Positions 17,938 through 26,883 of a stretch of DNA of 64,000 nucleotides are shown here, piece after piece; position 1 is the stretch's first letter; each line of letters opens with the position of its first letter. The translations under genes were made by a program, and so were the position numbers. The DNA is from Variovorax sp. dw_308 (GTDB lineage Bacteria; Pseudomonadota; Gammaproteobacteria; Burkholderiales; Burkholderiaceae_C): assembly GCF_019207085.1 (NCBI RefSeq), contig NZ_JAATOM010000002.1, forward strand, positions 558,001 through 622,000. Reading direction: 5' to 3'. Below the pieces are notes generated by a model. The model ran no database searches. It had not been told where the DNA came from and worked only from the letters and a program-made list of their open reading frames with translations.

Positions 17938-19636
17938 GCTCAGCCCATGTCCAGAGCTTGGCAAGCTTCGTGGGTATGTCCTTCTTTGAAAAATCAGGAT
18001 CAGCGAAGGCAGGACCTATGGCTTGTACCCACAAGTCTCCTCGCGTGATGTCCTTGAACCAGTCACAGCCTTTCGCAGCCTTACCGATAGCAAGCCTCAG
18101 TTCGGCACTCTCCACCCACGTGCCCACGTCCTGATCAAGTTCCTTCTGATACTTGGAACGCACGTTGTCGTAGACGGTGAGGCTTGGCACGGTTTGGGCA
18201 AGCTTCACACTGGCAATCACGCTCGCCCAAGGTAAGTCCTGAAACGCCCGTTCCTCCAACGAAAGCTTTTCTGTCCAGACATGGACAGCAATATCCTTAC
18301 CTTCCAACTCCGCTTCATGAGCAGGCGAGAACTGCTTTTCAGCGTCTCCGTCAGCGACAACACAGACCTCATAGCCCAGCAGCTTGAAAGCTTCAGCCAA
18401 GGCTTTGATCTTGCTTGCACCACCAGCATTCAACAGCGCGAGGCCGTGATACGAGAACGGATCATTGCCCTTTCCGACCTGGTAGTCGTCGTAGCCTCTC
18501 AAGAAGCCCACTTCGGTGGCCCCTTCGCAGACGACGACCTTCCTCGACAAGAAAGCATCGGCACTTGATCGAATCTTTCCCTGTGCCTCGTGGGCGACCA
18601 AGCCGTCGCAGTAAGCAGGAATGACTCGCACGGTTCCTGCTTTGCTGTGGACGATGTAGAGGTCATTGACGGTGAGTTCACGGAGCACGACAGGTGAATG
18701 GGTCGTCAGGAAATACTGCCCCCGCTTGTCATCCCGCACGTGCTTGAGCAGCCGCGAAATGCGGTGAGGCTCAAGGCCGAACTCAATTTCGTCAAAAAGG
18801 GTGATGTGGCCCTCTTCAAGACCCACTTTCTGAATGCCACAGAGCAGCATGCGACGGGATCCAAGTCCCAACTGACGCAGCGGAATGTCGCCGTCATGAA
18901 GAGCCAGTCCGCCGACCTTCAGGTTGACTGAGTTCAGATCAAGGTGGGCCTTGTAGGCTTGCGCAACGGGCACACCCAAGAGCTTGGCGACCTCCTGAGA
19001 CTTAGCCGCGGCAGCGTCGAAGTTCTTTAGGGTGTTGGGCCGATCAGCGTCAAGGGAGGTGCGGGCCGTTCTTGAAGCATTGGCCAGCAACTCGTTCAGG
19101 CTCTGCGCTTCGGTAAGCTTTGCCAAGGCCGTGCCTGTTGCCCACGACAGTTGCCTCTCGCTGTAAGCACCGATCAGGCCCACACTTACCTTGTTGCGGT
19201 CAGCCTGCTTGAAGGGCACGCCATCTGGGTGGCGATCACACACGACAAGCCACTTGGGTTCCAAGTCCTTGGCAATCGTCAAGCGGATCGTCAGGACAAT
19301 TTCAAGACCATCGTCGGGCTCGTCAACGAGCTTCCCATTTTTGGCATCCCAGCCCCGAAGGTACTGCCCGTACTTGTTCAGGGAGAGGAAGTCTTCAACG
19401 AGATCGCCGATGGACACCTCGACGACGATGGCATTCTCCACCTTGCACTGGTAGAAATCCGAGTCGTTGAGGGTCAGGTTCCACTGTGGAAAGAAGGCGT
19501 ACCTGACGGCCTCCAAGATCGTGGACTTGGACGAGTCACCCTTCCCAATGAGACAGAAGATGTCCGCTGTTGGAAGGCTCCAGTCAAGCTCCTTGATCCC
19601 GCGAAAATTCCTGATAGATAGTTTTCTGATTCTCAC
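17930..19636 (-). CDS. gajA: Gabija-like GajA, OLD-family ATPase/TOPRIM nuclease
   Basis: A 568-residue class 2 OLD protein: N-terminal ABC-type ATPase and C-terminal TOPRIM nuclease. The Walker A loop is GKGDSSKST (31-39), a less usual form in which Ser precedes the Ser-Lys. The signature loop is LGLGSRR (256-262), Walker B ITLFDEIE (278-285) and the His loop TTHSP (311-315). The TOPRIM Glu is in VVCEGATE (368-375) and the DxD in VVADGD (426-431). Start is GTG at 19636 with GGGGAG eight bases upstream. Length matches known GajA (about 580). The partner helicase follows with an 8-base overlap, which is the Gabija order. Confidence 0.87.
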   Translation of the reverse strand: MRIRKLSIRNFRGIKELDWSLPTADIFCLIGKGDSSKSTILEAVRYAFFPQWNLTLNDSDFYQCKVENAIVVEVSIGDLVEDFLSLNKYGQYLRGWDAKNGKLVDEPDDGLEIVLTIRLTIAKDLEPKWLVVCDRHPDGVPFKQADRNKVSVGLIGAYSERQLSWATGTALAKLTEAQSLNELLANASRTARTSLDADRPNTLKNFDAAAAKSQEVAKLLGVPVAQAYKAHLDLNSVNLKVGGLALHDGDIPLRQLGLGSRRMLLCGIQKVGLEEGHITLFDEIEFGLEPHRISRLLKHVRDDKRGQYFLTTHSPVVLRELTVNDLYIVHSKAGTVRVIPAYCDGLVAHEAQGKIRSSADAFLSRKVVVCEGATEVGFLRGYDDYQVGKGNDPFSYHGLALLNAGGASKIKALAEAFKLLGYEVCVVADGDAEKQFSPAHEAELEGKDIAVHVWTEKLSLEERAFQDLPWASVIASVKLAQTVPSLTVYDNVRSKYQKELDQDVGTWVESAELRLAIGKAAKGCDWFKDITRGDLWVQAIGPAFADPDFSKKDIPTKLAKLWTWAEHV

Positions 19637-20285
19637 GAAGCCCGCTCCCCACTATTGCTTCAACCAAAAGAGGCCATGTGCGAACGAATTTCAGCCCTCG
19701 TTCACGTAGCGCTCTTTACCAGGCTATTGAAGATCGGGGTGCCAAGTCGCACAACCGTAGCCGGGGAGCATAACGTCCACCCGGCATATGCAGGCAAAGA
19801 GGAGCAACCGCTGCATCCGGTGCGTTGACAGCCGTTGGCGAGGCAAAGGCCGAGGGACAGCAATCGCTGCGCACCTGCCGTCCAGGCGCCGGCGATGACA
19901 GACCGGGTTGGGCCCGGACCTCCACTTGGAGGGCAAAGATTGCGGTCGTTCGATCCCTGCGTGGGCGACACGAACCGGTACTACTACGTTCAGTATTGCC
20001 ACGAGCAAAAGAATCTCCCGTCCGTAGTCGAAAAGATCAACCGGCAGACCTGCGAGCAGCTTCTCGCCCGTGTCGCTTCAATGGGCCAAGGTTTGTTTGA
20101 AAAACCGAGTCGACCCCCAGTTTGCGTACCACGCGATCAGGACAGGTTGATGGAACTTCCATTCGCCGAACAGGACGGACGGCGAGCGGCCCAAGGTCGC
20201 AAGTAGCCGACCATCCATTGACAATAGTCGTCTACCGCGGGGCGATGGCCCGCCTGGATTCGTGGATCGCGCCATGCGCCCGCGC
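19637..20285. other. gap with possible gene remnant
   Basis: About 650 bases without a gene I can name. A rightward frame from 19835 to 20206 (123 codons) contains a segment with protein-like composition, DTNRYYYVQYCHEQKN followed by NLPSVVEKINRQTCEQLL, but its start region is poor and I recognise no family. It may be the end of a decayed gene. The right boundary of the lower-GC defence segment probably falls in this gap. Confidence 0.35.
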
Positions 20286-23030
20286 TCAGCCGCCGGTCTG
20301 CGCTGCCTTGCGGTCCTGCATGTCGCGCATGCGCGCCACCGCTGCGTCGCGGCTGGTCACGCCAAGCTTGGCGAAGATGTTCTTCAGATGCCACTTGACG
20401 GTCTGCGTCGACAGGCCGAGCGCACGCGCGATCTTCTTGTTGGGCAGGGCCTGGGCCAGCAGTTCAAGGACCTCGACCTCGCGCTCCTTCAGCGGCTCTG
20501 CACCAGCGGCCGCTGACGGGTTGCCAGCGACGCCGGGTGCGCGGGCCGAAGAAGCAGCCGCCGCATCGAGCAACTGGCGAACGTAGAACGCGCGCACCGG
20601 GTCGACATCGTTCTCGCGCAGCAGTTCGGTCATCATTTCCACGAACTCGGGAACCGCATCGAGCAGGCGGCGCACCAGGCCGAGCCGGCGCCCGACGGCG
20701 AGCGCCTCGACCAGGTCCGTGCGCGCACGCTCGGTCTTGCCGAGCCGCCAGTTCGCATAGGCGCGCTTCAGGCGGTTTTGCGCGATCGCACGGGCGCGCC
20801 CGGCCTTTTCGGCGCGCGCAAGCATCGCATCCAGCACGCCAGCAGCGGCATGGAAGTCGCCCACCTGGAAGGCCACGGCCACGCGTGCGCTGGCTGCACA
20901 CCATTCGATCTCGCTCTGGATGGGCGGGAGCGCATCCGCGTACTTTGCCGCCAGCGCCTCGAGCCGGGCCAGCGCCGCCTTGGCAGCATCGGACTTTCCC
21001 TGCCGCAGGTTCCAGCCGCATCGCAGGCGCAGCGCGTGGGCATGCAGGCGGTCCAGGCCGCGCACGTCGGCGAAGTCCTCCAGGCGGTCGAGCGCGTCGA
21101 AGGCTTCGAGCTGGTGTCCCTCCTGCCAGTGCGCCGTGGCCAGCACCACGTACGCCCGCAGCACCGCGTCGGGAATGGTGACGCGTTCGATCAGCTCGAT
21201 CCGCGATTCCAGTAGGCGGCGCGCGGACTCGACTTCGCCGAGTTCGTAGAGCACGTCGCCGAGCAGCGCCGCGGCCGTGCAGGCCACGCCAGCAAAGGCC
21301 GGTCCGCCCTGCTCGGCCTCGTCGTATACCTCGCGCAACTCCCGCTCGGCCTCGACGACGCGCCCTTCCATCACATGGCTCAGCGCGCCGAGGCTGCGGG
21401 CGATCAGGGCCTGGCGGACGCTGCCGCCCGCGCCGGCGCCCAGGACGCTGCGGGCCTGCTCGAAATCGCCCAGGTGGATGTAGGCCCAACCCTGGATCGT
21501 GCTGCTGCCGGCCAGCGCGAGATCGTCCGCGCCTTCGGGAACCTGCGCCATCGCGGGCAGCATGGCCTTCAGCGCCGCAGTGTGGTCCAGGTGCAGCGCC
21601 AGGCAGGCGCGCAGCAGCAGGAGTTCGTAGCGGTGCACATCCCCGAGCACCAGTTCGCCACTCAGGCAGTCGGCATCGATCTGCGCGAGGGTCTGCGACA
21701 GCGGACCCAGGTCGCGCGCGAACACCTGCAGGTTGGCCTGCGCCAGCCGCAGGCTGCCGCGCGAACGCAACGCCTCGGGCGGTATCTGCCGCAACAGCAC
21801 GGACAGGCGGCCCAGCTCGCCGCCGTTGAGCAGCTCGCGCACCACGGCCTCGACCATGTCGGCCGCCGCCTTCGTCTCGTTCACCCGCAGCGCGTGCCGC
21901 ACCGCTTCGTCGACCGGGCCGTTCTTCTCGAACCAATGCCAGGCCAATGCGTGCAGGGCGCGCACCTCCTCCGCGGGCTCGCGCGCCAGGCGCGCCAGCA
22001 GCACCTCGCGCAGCAGCGGATGCAGCCGGTACCAGGGCTCGCGGTCGCGGCCCTGGATGCGGACGATGAAGAGGTTGTCGCTCTCCAGTTGCGTGAGCCG
22101 CGTCATCATCCGGGCCAGGGCGTGGGGATGGCCCAGCAGCGCCGCGCACAAGGAGGCGCAGAAGCGCTGGCACACGGCCATGCGAGTGAGCAGGTGCAGG
22201 TCTTCCGGCGAGAGCTGGTCCAGCACCTCGCGCTCGCAGTAGCTGGCGAAGGCGCGTGCGTTCGACAAGGGCACCGGCGAGCGCGCGACCGCGGCCCCGC
22301 GCTTGCCCTTGAGGTCGACCGCATACAGCTGCAGGCCAGCCACCCAGCCGTCCGTCATCTCGTGCAGGGCGCGCGCGTCGCGGGCGTCGACCTGCCCCAG
22401 GTGCTCGCGCAGGAAGCGCTCCGACTCGTCGGCGGAGAACTTCAGGTCGCGCAGGTCGAAGGTGGAGAGCTGGCCCTGCGCGCGCAGCCGCCCCAGCGAC
22501 AGCGGCAGCGCGCTGCGCGAGGCGAGCGCCAGGTGCAATTGCGGCGGCGCATGGTCGAGCAGCCACTGGATGGTCTGGAAGATGCGCGGATCGTCGACCC
22601 AGTGCAGGTCGTCGAGCATCAGCATCAGCGTTCGCCGCCGGGAGGCGATGGCCTGCACCAGGGAAATGACGCAGTGCTCGACGGCGGCCTCATCGACATC
22701 GGTGTCGACCAGCAGCGAGGCCTCGCCCACCAGGTCGACGTCCACCTCCGCGATGCTGGCCAGCAGGCAGCGCAGGAAGCGCGGCAGCTCGTTGTCTTCG
22801 GGGGCGATCGAGAGCCAGGCCACGTCGGCGTCGAAAGGCACCAGCGCCTGCAGCCACGCGACCAGCGTGCTGGTCTTGCCGCTTCCCGCCGGTGCCTGGA
22901 CGACGACGCAGCGCTGGTGGCGCGCCTCGACCAGGCGCGCCAGCAAGGCCTCGCGCGGCACGAGCCGCCGGGCCGCGCGCGGGGCAGTCACTTTGGTGCT
23001 GGCGATGGCGCCGGGCCATTCGAGGGTCAT
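20286..23030 (-). CDS. MalT-type (LAL) LuxR regulator 1
   Basis: A 914-residue ATP-dependent LuxR regulator. Walker A is APAGSGKT at residues 46-53, a Walker B-like LMLMLDDLHWVDD near residue 135, and WVAGLQLYAVDL near 240. A long helical TPR-like region follows, and the C-terminal LuxR helix-turn-helix reads LKEREVEVLELLAQALPNKK then TQTVKWHLKNIFAKLGVTSR. ATG at 23030 has AGGAGAC upstream. It is a paralogue of the regulator at 51800. Such proteins usually activate transcription on binding an inducer and ATP. It is a candidate to read the 17-bp palindromes, though none lies directly before it. Confidence 0.9.
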   Translation of the reverse strand: MTLEWPGAIASTKVTAPRAARRLVPREALLARLVEARHQRCVVVQAPAGSGKTSTLVAWLQALVPFDADVAWLSIAPEDNELPRFLRCLLASIAEVDVDLVGEASLLVDTDVDEAAVEHCVISLVQAIASRRRTLMLMLDDLHWVDDPRIFQTIQWLLDHAPPQLHLALASRSALPLSLGRLRAQGQLSTFDLRDLKFSADESERFLREHLGQVDARDARALHEMTDGWVAGLQLYAVDLKGKRGAAVARSPVPLSNARAFASYCEREVLDQLSPEDLHLLTRMAVCQRFCASLCAALLGHPHALARMMTRLTQLESDNLFIVRIQGRDREPWYRLHPLLREVLLARLAREPAEEVRALHALAWHWFEKNGPVDEAVRHALRVNETKAAADMVEAVVRELLNGGELGRLSVLLRQIPPEALRSRGSLRLAQANLQVFARDLGPLSQTLAQIDADCLSGELVLGDVHRYELLLLRACLALHLDHTAALKAMLPAMAQVPEGADDLALAGSSTIQGWAYIHLGDFEQARSVLGAGAGGSVRQALIARSLGALSHVMEGRVVEAERELREVYDEAEQGGPAFAGVACTAAALLGDVLYELGEVESARRLLESRIELIERVTIPDAVLRAYVVLATAHWQEGHQLEAFDALDRLEDFADVRGLDRLHAHALRLRCGWNLRQGKSDAAKAALARLEALAAKYADALPPIQSEIEWCAASARVAVAFQVGDFHAAAGVLDAMLARAEKAGRARAIAQNRLKRAYANWRLGKTERARTDLVEALAVGRRLGLVRRLLDAVPEFVEMMTELLRENDVDPVRAFYVRQLLDAAAASSARAPGVAGNPSAAAGAEPLKEREVEVLELLAQALPNKKIARALGLSTQTVKWHLKNIFAKLGVTSRDAAVARMRDMQDRKAAQTGG

Positions 23031-23188
23031 GTCTTGTCTCCTGGGGCGAGTATTGACCCGGAGCCGCTCGACGGGAAGACTGCAATTTCGCCGAATGAAA
23101 AAACCCGCCCCAAAAGCGCCTGCGGCGCTCCGGGCGGCCGCCAGAAGCAGCTGCCCAACCCGGTGGTCAGCCGCCCCTTCGGCCTTTT

Positions 23189-24232
23189 CTATTCCTGTTC
23201 CGGCTCGCGCAGCGGCAGGAAGCGCGGCGCACTGGCCACCTGCAGGCCGCCACTGGCGCTCAAGCCGTAGATGCCGCGCGCGACGTTGTGCGGATGCCGG
23301 GTCGCTTCGTCGATGCTCAGCACCGGCGCGAAGCAGACGTCGCTGCCTTCCAGCAGCGCGCACCAGTGCGCACGCGGCTGGCTGGCAATGAGCGTTTCCA
23401 GCCGCGCCTTCAGCGCCGGCCAGGCCGCCTTGTCGTATTGCGCCGCCGGGTCCAGGTCATGCAGGCCCAGCTTCTCCAGCAGCAGCGCATAGAACTTGGG
23501 CTCCAGCGCGCCGATGGTGATGAGGCCGCCGTCGGCGCAGGCGAACACGTCGTAGAAAGGCGAGTCGTGGAAGGGGCTGGGCTCGGGGCTGTCGAGCTGC
23601 CCGTTGGCGCGCGCCCAGTGCGCGATGGTGCCCAGCATGGCGACCACGTCGACGATGGCGGCATCCACCACGCGTCCCTGCCCGCTGGCACGCGCATCGA
23701 CCAGCGCGCAGGCGATGCCGAAGACCATGCCCAGCGCGCCGCCCGCATCACCGACCACGGTCGGCGGCAGGATCGGGCGTTCGCCGCGGTGCGCCGACAG
23801 CGACAGCAGCCCGGTCAGCGCGACGTAGTTGAGGTCGTGCCCGGCGGCATGCGACAGCGGGCCGCTCTGGCCCCAGCCGGTCATGCGGCCGTACACCAGG
23901 CGCGGATTGCGCACCGCACACTGGGCGGGCCCCAGGCCCAGGCGCTCCATCACGCCGGGGCGGTTGCCTTCGATCACCACATCGGCCGCTTCGACCAGCG
24001 CCATGGCCCGGGCGTTGTCCTCGGGCTTCTTGAGGTCCAGCGGCACGATTGTCTTGCCGCGGCGCAGCGGGCTCTCCAGGTCGCCGCCCAACTGCTTGGA
24101 CACCGAACCTTGTTGCGGCGGTGCCACCACGGTCACCTCGGCGCCCATGTCGGCCAGCATGCGGCCGGCCAGCGGCCCCGGTCCGATGCCTTCGAACTCG
24201 ATGACCTTCACGCCCGCCAATGGTGGCTTCAT
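23189..24232 (-). CDS. alpha-methylacyl-CoA racemase-like protein (AMACR)
   Basis: A 347-residue CaiB/BaiF-fold protein of the racemase branch. It starts with PLAGVKVIEFEGIGPGPLAGRMLADMGAEV (blocks over residues 4-33) and has the racemase-specific MTGWGQSGPLSHAAGHDLNY near residues 118-137, where His and Asp of the AGHDxNY region form the acid/base pair. It would interconvert R and S 2-methylacyl-CoA so that beta-oxidation can go on. Its ATG overlaps the stop of the upstream dehydrogenase (ATGA at 24229-24232), so the two are co-translated. This is the best evidence in the window for a methyl-branched substrate. Confidence 0.9.
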   Translation of the reverse strand: MKPPLAGVKVIEFEGIGPGPLAGRMLADMGAEVTVVAPPQQGSVSKQLGGDLESPLRRGKTIVPLDLKKPEDNARAMALVEAADVVIEGNRPGVMERLGLGPAQCAVRNPRLVYGRMTGWGQSGPLSHAAGHDLNYVALTGLLSLSAHRGERPILPPTVVGDAGGALGMVFGIACALVDARASGQGRVVDAAIVDVVAMLGTIAHWARANGQLDSPEPSPFHDSPFYDVFACADGGLITIGALEPKFYALLLEKLGLHDLDPAAQYDKAAWPALKARLETLIASQPRAHWCALLEGSDVCFAPVLSIDEATRHPHNVARGIYGLSASGGLQVASAPRFLPLREPEQE

Positions 24233-25383
24233 GCTCCCAACCTCCGCGCAATGAGATCCTTCATGATCTCGCTGGTGCCGCCATAGATGCGCTGGATGCG
24301 TGCATCGGCGTACAGCCGCGCGATCGGGTACTCGACCATGTAGCCGTAGCCGCCGAAGAGCTGCAGGCACTCGTCGACCACCTTGCCCTGCTGCTCGGTG
24401 CAATAGAGCTTGGCCATGTAGGCGGCCTCCGGCTCGAGCTTGCCATCGACCAGGCGCTGCACGCAGTCGTTGACGAAGCTGCGCACCACGTGCGCGATGG
24501 TCGCGCATTCGGCCAGCTTGAAGCGCGTGTTCTGGAAGTCGAACACCGTCTGGCCGAAGGCCTTGCGTTGCCGCGTGTACTCGACCGTGAGTTCGACCGC
24601 GAGCTCGATCACTGCGGCCGCCGGCACGCACAGCAGCATGCGCTCGTAAGGCAGCTGGCTCATGAGCTGGGCAAAGCCCTCGCCCTCCTTCCCCAGCAGG
24701 TGATCGGCCGGCACGCGCATGCCGTCGAAGAAGAGCTCTGCCGTGTCGGAGGCATGCTGGCCCAGCTTCTCCAGGCGCCGCCCGACGCGAAAGCCGGGCA
24801 GGTCCTGGGTCTCCACCACGATCAGCGAGACGCCGCGGCTGCCGGCGTCGCCGGTGCGCACGGCCATCACCAGCAGGTTGGCCGAGAAGCCATTGGTGAT
24901 GAAGGTCTTGCCACCGTCCACCACGTAGTGATCGCCGTCGCGCCGCGCGCGGGTTCGCAGCGCCTTCAGATCCGAGCCGGCGCCCGGCTCGGTGAGCGCG
25001 ATGCCGGCCAGCAGTTCACCGCTCGCCAGCCGGGGCAGCCAGCGGCGCTTCTGCGCCTCGGTGCCGTAGTCGACGATGTAGTGCGCGGCCAGGTTGTGCA
25101 CCGCGATGTTGCCGGGGAACTCGGCCTTGGCCAGTTCGTCCTGCACCACCAGCTGGTAGGCCATCGAGACGCCCGCGCCGCCGTAGCTTTCCTCCACCTC
25201 CGGCAGCAGGAAGCCCATCTCGCCGAACGGGCGCCAGGCTTCGCGCGGGATGTAGCCCTGGCGGCGCCAGCCCTCCAGGTGGGGCGACAACTCGTTGTGG
25301 ATGAAGCGACGCACCTGGTCGCGGAAAGTCTCGATGTCTTCGTCCATCCACGGATGGCGAAGCAACTGGGGGAGTCCGGTCAC
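24229..25383 (-). CDS. acyl-CoA dehydrogenase (YGGTSE-ending type)
   Basis: A 384-residue acyl-CoA dehydrogenase with IALTEPGAGSDLKALRTRA near residue 130, VVDGGKTFITNGFSANLLV, VFDFQNTRFKLAECATIAH and LFGGYGYMVEYPIARLYADAR. It ends in RIYGGTSEIMKDLIARRL, with Gly where medium-chain enzymes have the catalytic Glu, as in the enzyme at 10124. The reading opens with GTG at 25383; an ATG at 25347 is possible, and neither has a clear ribosome site. It is coupled by a 4-base overlap to the racemase, a sensible pair for 2-methylacyl-CoA, since such dehydrogenases accept only the S form in known systems. Confidence 0.88.
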   Translation of the reverse strand: MTGLPQLLRHPWMDEDIETFRDQVRRFIHNELSPHLEGWRRQGYIPREAWRPFGEMGFLLPEVEESYGGAGVSMAYQLVVQDELAKAEFPGNIAVHNLAAHYIVDYGTEAQKRRWLPRLASGELLAGIALTEPGAGSDLKALRTRARRDGDHYVVDGGKTFITNGFSANLLVMAVRTGDAGSRGVSLIVVETQDLPGFRVGRRLEKLGQHASDTAELFFDGMRVPADHLLGKEGEGFAQLMSQLPYERMLLCVPAAAVIELAVELTVEYTRQRKAFGQTVFDFQNTRFKLAECATIAHVVRSFVNDCVQRLVDGKLEPEAAYMAKLYCTEQQGKVVDECLQLFGGYGYMVEYPIARLYADARIQRIYGGTSEIMKDLIARRLGA

Positions 25384-25419
25384 TTAGAAATCTCTGTCTT
25401 GGGGTGATTGGGGCCGTAT

Positions 25420-25432
25420 GCACCAGCGGTGC
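25420..25432. repeat. small inverted repeat in the divergent dehydrogenase gap
   Basis: GCACCAGCGGTGC, 5-base arms and 3-base centre, 37 bases before the GTG at 25383. The layout (arms, 3-base centre) is like the 17-bp operators but the arm sequence differs. It could be a weak operator for the leftward dehydrogenase-racemase pair. Confidence 0.3.
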
Positions 25433-25508
25433 GGCAGCAACGCAGGTGCAGGACCTTAGCGGGGGACGTGGCGCGCGTGACCCCCCCGCGGCGGGTGTGC
25501 GACACGCT

Positions 25509-25521
25509 CCCCACCGTGGGG
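25509..25521. repeat. inverted repeat CCCCAC-C-GTGGGG
   Basis: A 13-base inverted repeat within a C/G-run-rich stretch, 59 bases before the rightward start at 25580. It may be part of a dispersed intergenic repeat or a hairpin; no other copy was noticed in this window. Confidence 0.3.
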
Positions 25522-25579
25522 GGGCGACATCGCGGCGCCCAAATCTTCCAATGCGTGCAAGTCGACAAGAGGACCATGC

Positions 25580-26716
25580 ATGCAATTCACCACGCCCAGC
25601 GAAGAACAGCGGCTCGCCGTCGAGGTCTTCAGGGCCTTCGCGCAGCGCGAGATCCATCCGGTCGCCGGCAAGCACCGGCATCGGGTGATGTCGTGGGCCG
25701 CGGCGCACGAGGTGCAGCAGATGGTGGCCGAATTCGGGCTGCCCGGCGCCGCCATCCCGAAGGCGCTGGGGGGCCTCGGCTTGTCGTGTGGCACGCAGGG
25801 CCTGCTCTTCGAACAATTCGCCCAGGCCGGCGGCGAGGCGCTGCCCGGCGTGCAGGACAGCATCGTGGTGGCGCGCCTGCTGCTCGCGGCCGCGCCGGCG
25901 ATCCGCGACCGCTACCTGCCGGATGTGATCGCGGGCAGGAAGATTGGCGCGCTGGCCGCCCTGGAGGCGGCGCCCGGCGCGTCGTCGCAGTCCCGGGCAC
26001 AGGCGCGCCTGGAAGATGGCCACTGGCTGGTGACGGCGAACGAGATCCGCGTCTCCAACGGCATCAATTCCGATTTCGTGATTTGCCCGGTGCGCACTTC
26101 GGCCGGCCAGTCGGCGCTGGTGCTGGTCGAGCGCGACGCGCATCGCTATGAGGTGCGCCTCGACCACGCCGCCGGCCCGGCCGACACAGGCACGGCGGAG
26201 ATCTTCACGGCCAGCGCACGCGTGCCGCCGGACCATGTGCTGGCGCAAGGCGACGAGGCGCAACGCTTGCTCGCCGCCGCTCGCACGCAGCAATGGATCC
26301 ATGCCGGATTGGGCAGCGTCGGCCTGATGCAGCTGGCGCTGGAGGAATCGATTGCCCACGCCCGGGCGCGCGAGGAGTTCGGGCGTCCGATGGCGGCGCA
26401 TCGTCTTGTCGCGGCACGCATTGCGGAGATGGCGACGCGCGTCGAGTCGGCCCGCCTCATGTGCCACCGCTGCCTCGCGATGGTGGACGCCGGCATGGAC
26501 TGCGAGACCGAGGCCGGCATGGCCCGGTGGTACGCGTCGGAGGCCGCTGCCAGCCTGCATCGACAGGCGCGGCAGCTTCGCGGCGTCGATGCCCCCGAAT
26601 GGGACGCACCCCACGACCACCGCGAATCCTTCAAGCGCGCAGGCGCCGATCGCGCCGTCGAGATCCAGAAGCTGGTCGCCGCACGGGCGCTCACCGGCAT
26701 TTCCGCCTTGAGCTAG
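25580..26716 (+). CDS. degenerate acyl-CoA dehydrogenase paralogue
   Basis: A 378-residue protein with the acyl-CoA dehydrogenase layout: N-terminal helical part, a middle beta part (ALVLVERDAHRYEVRLD, ARVPPDHVLAQGDEAQRLL) and a C-terminal helical part with ARAREEFGRPMAAHRLVAARIAEM. Expected hallmarks are missing: the xEPGAGSD segment is LEAAPGASSQSR, no GGxGY block is present, and the end lacks YEGTSE or YGGTSE. It may have lost dehydrogenase activity or act on an unusual substrate as a partner subunit. It is divergent from the dehydrogenase-racemase pair. ATG at 25580 has AGAGGACC close upstream. The frame is intact over the full family length, so it is not an obvious pseudogene. Confidence 0.75.
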   Translation: MQFTTPSEEQRLAVEVFRAFAQREIHPVAGKHRHRVMSWAAAHEVQQMVAEFGLPGAAIPKALGGLGLSCGTQGLLFEQFAQAGGEALPGVQDSIVVARLLLAAAPAIRDRYLPDVIAGRKIGALAALEAAPGASSQSRAQARLEDGHWLVTANEIRVSNGINSDFVICPVRTSAGQSALVLVERDAHRYEVRLDHAAGPADTGTAEIFTASARVPPDHVLAQGDEAQRLLAAARTQQWIHAGLGSVGLMQLALEESIAHARAREEFGRPMAAHRLVAARIAEMATRVESARLMCHRCLAMVDAGMDCETEAGMARWYASEAAASLHRQARQLRGVDAPEWDAPHDHRESFKRAGADRAVEIQKLVAARALTGISALS

Positions 26717-26883
26717 CAAAGGAGACGCCTAGCGACCCGCGCACCCCCATGACGGCCGGCAACGACGCCAGCCCTGCACATCAAGAAACCCAACACGAAA
26801 TCGAGATCGAGAGACAGATGATGAAAAACCAGAGACAACAGGCGCAACAGTCGCGCCGCAAGCTCGCAGGAAACCACCCGCCC

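Noticed and set aside
19914..19934. CCTCCACTTGGAGG-like palindrome as a sixth operator
   Set aside because: The arms (CCTCC/GGAGG with a 4-base centre) do not match CCACTCC-N3-GGAGTGG, and no gene follows closely.
21375..23270. A 631-codon plus-strand frame opposite MalT-type regulator 1
   Set aside because: Composition is Arg/Gln/Ala/His-rich with no domain, while the opposite strand encodes a complete LuxR regulator.
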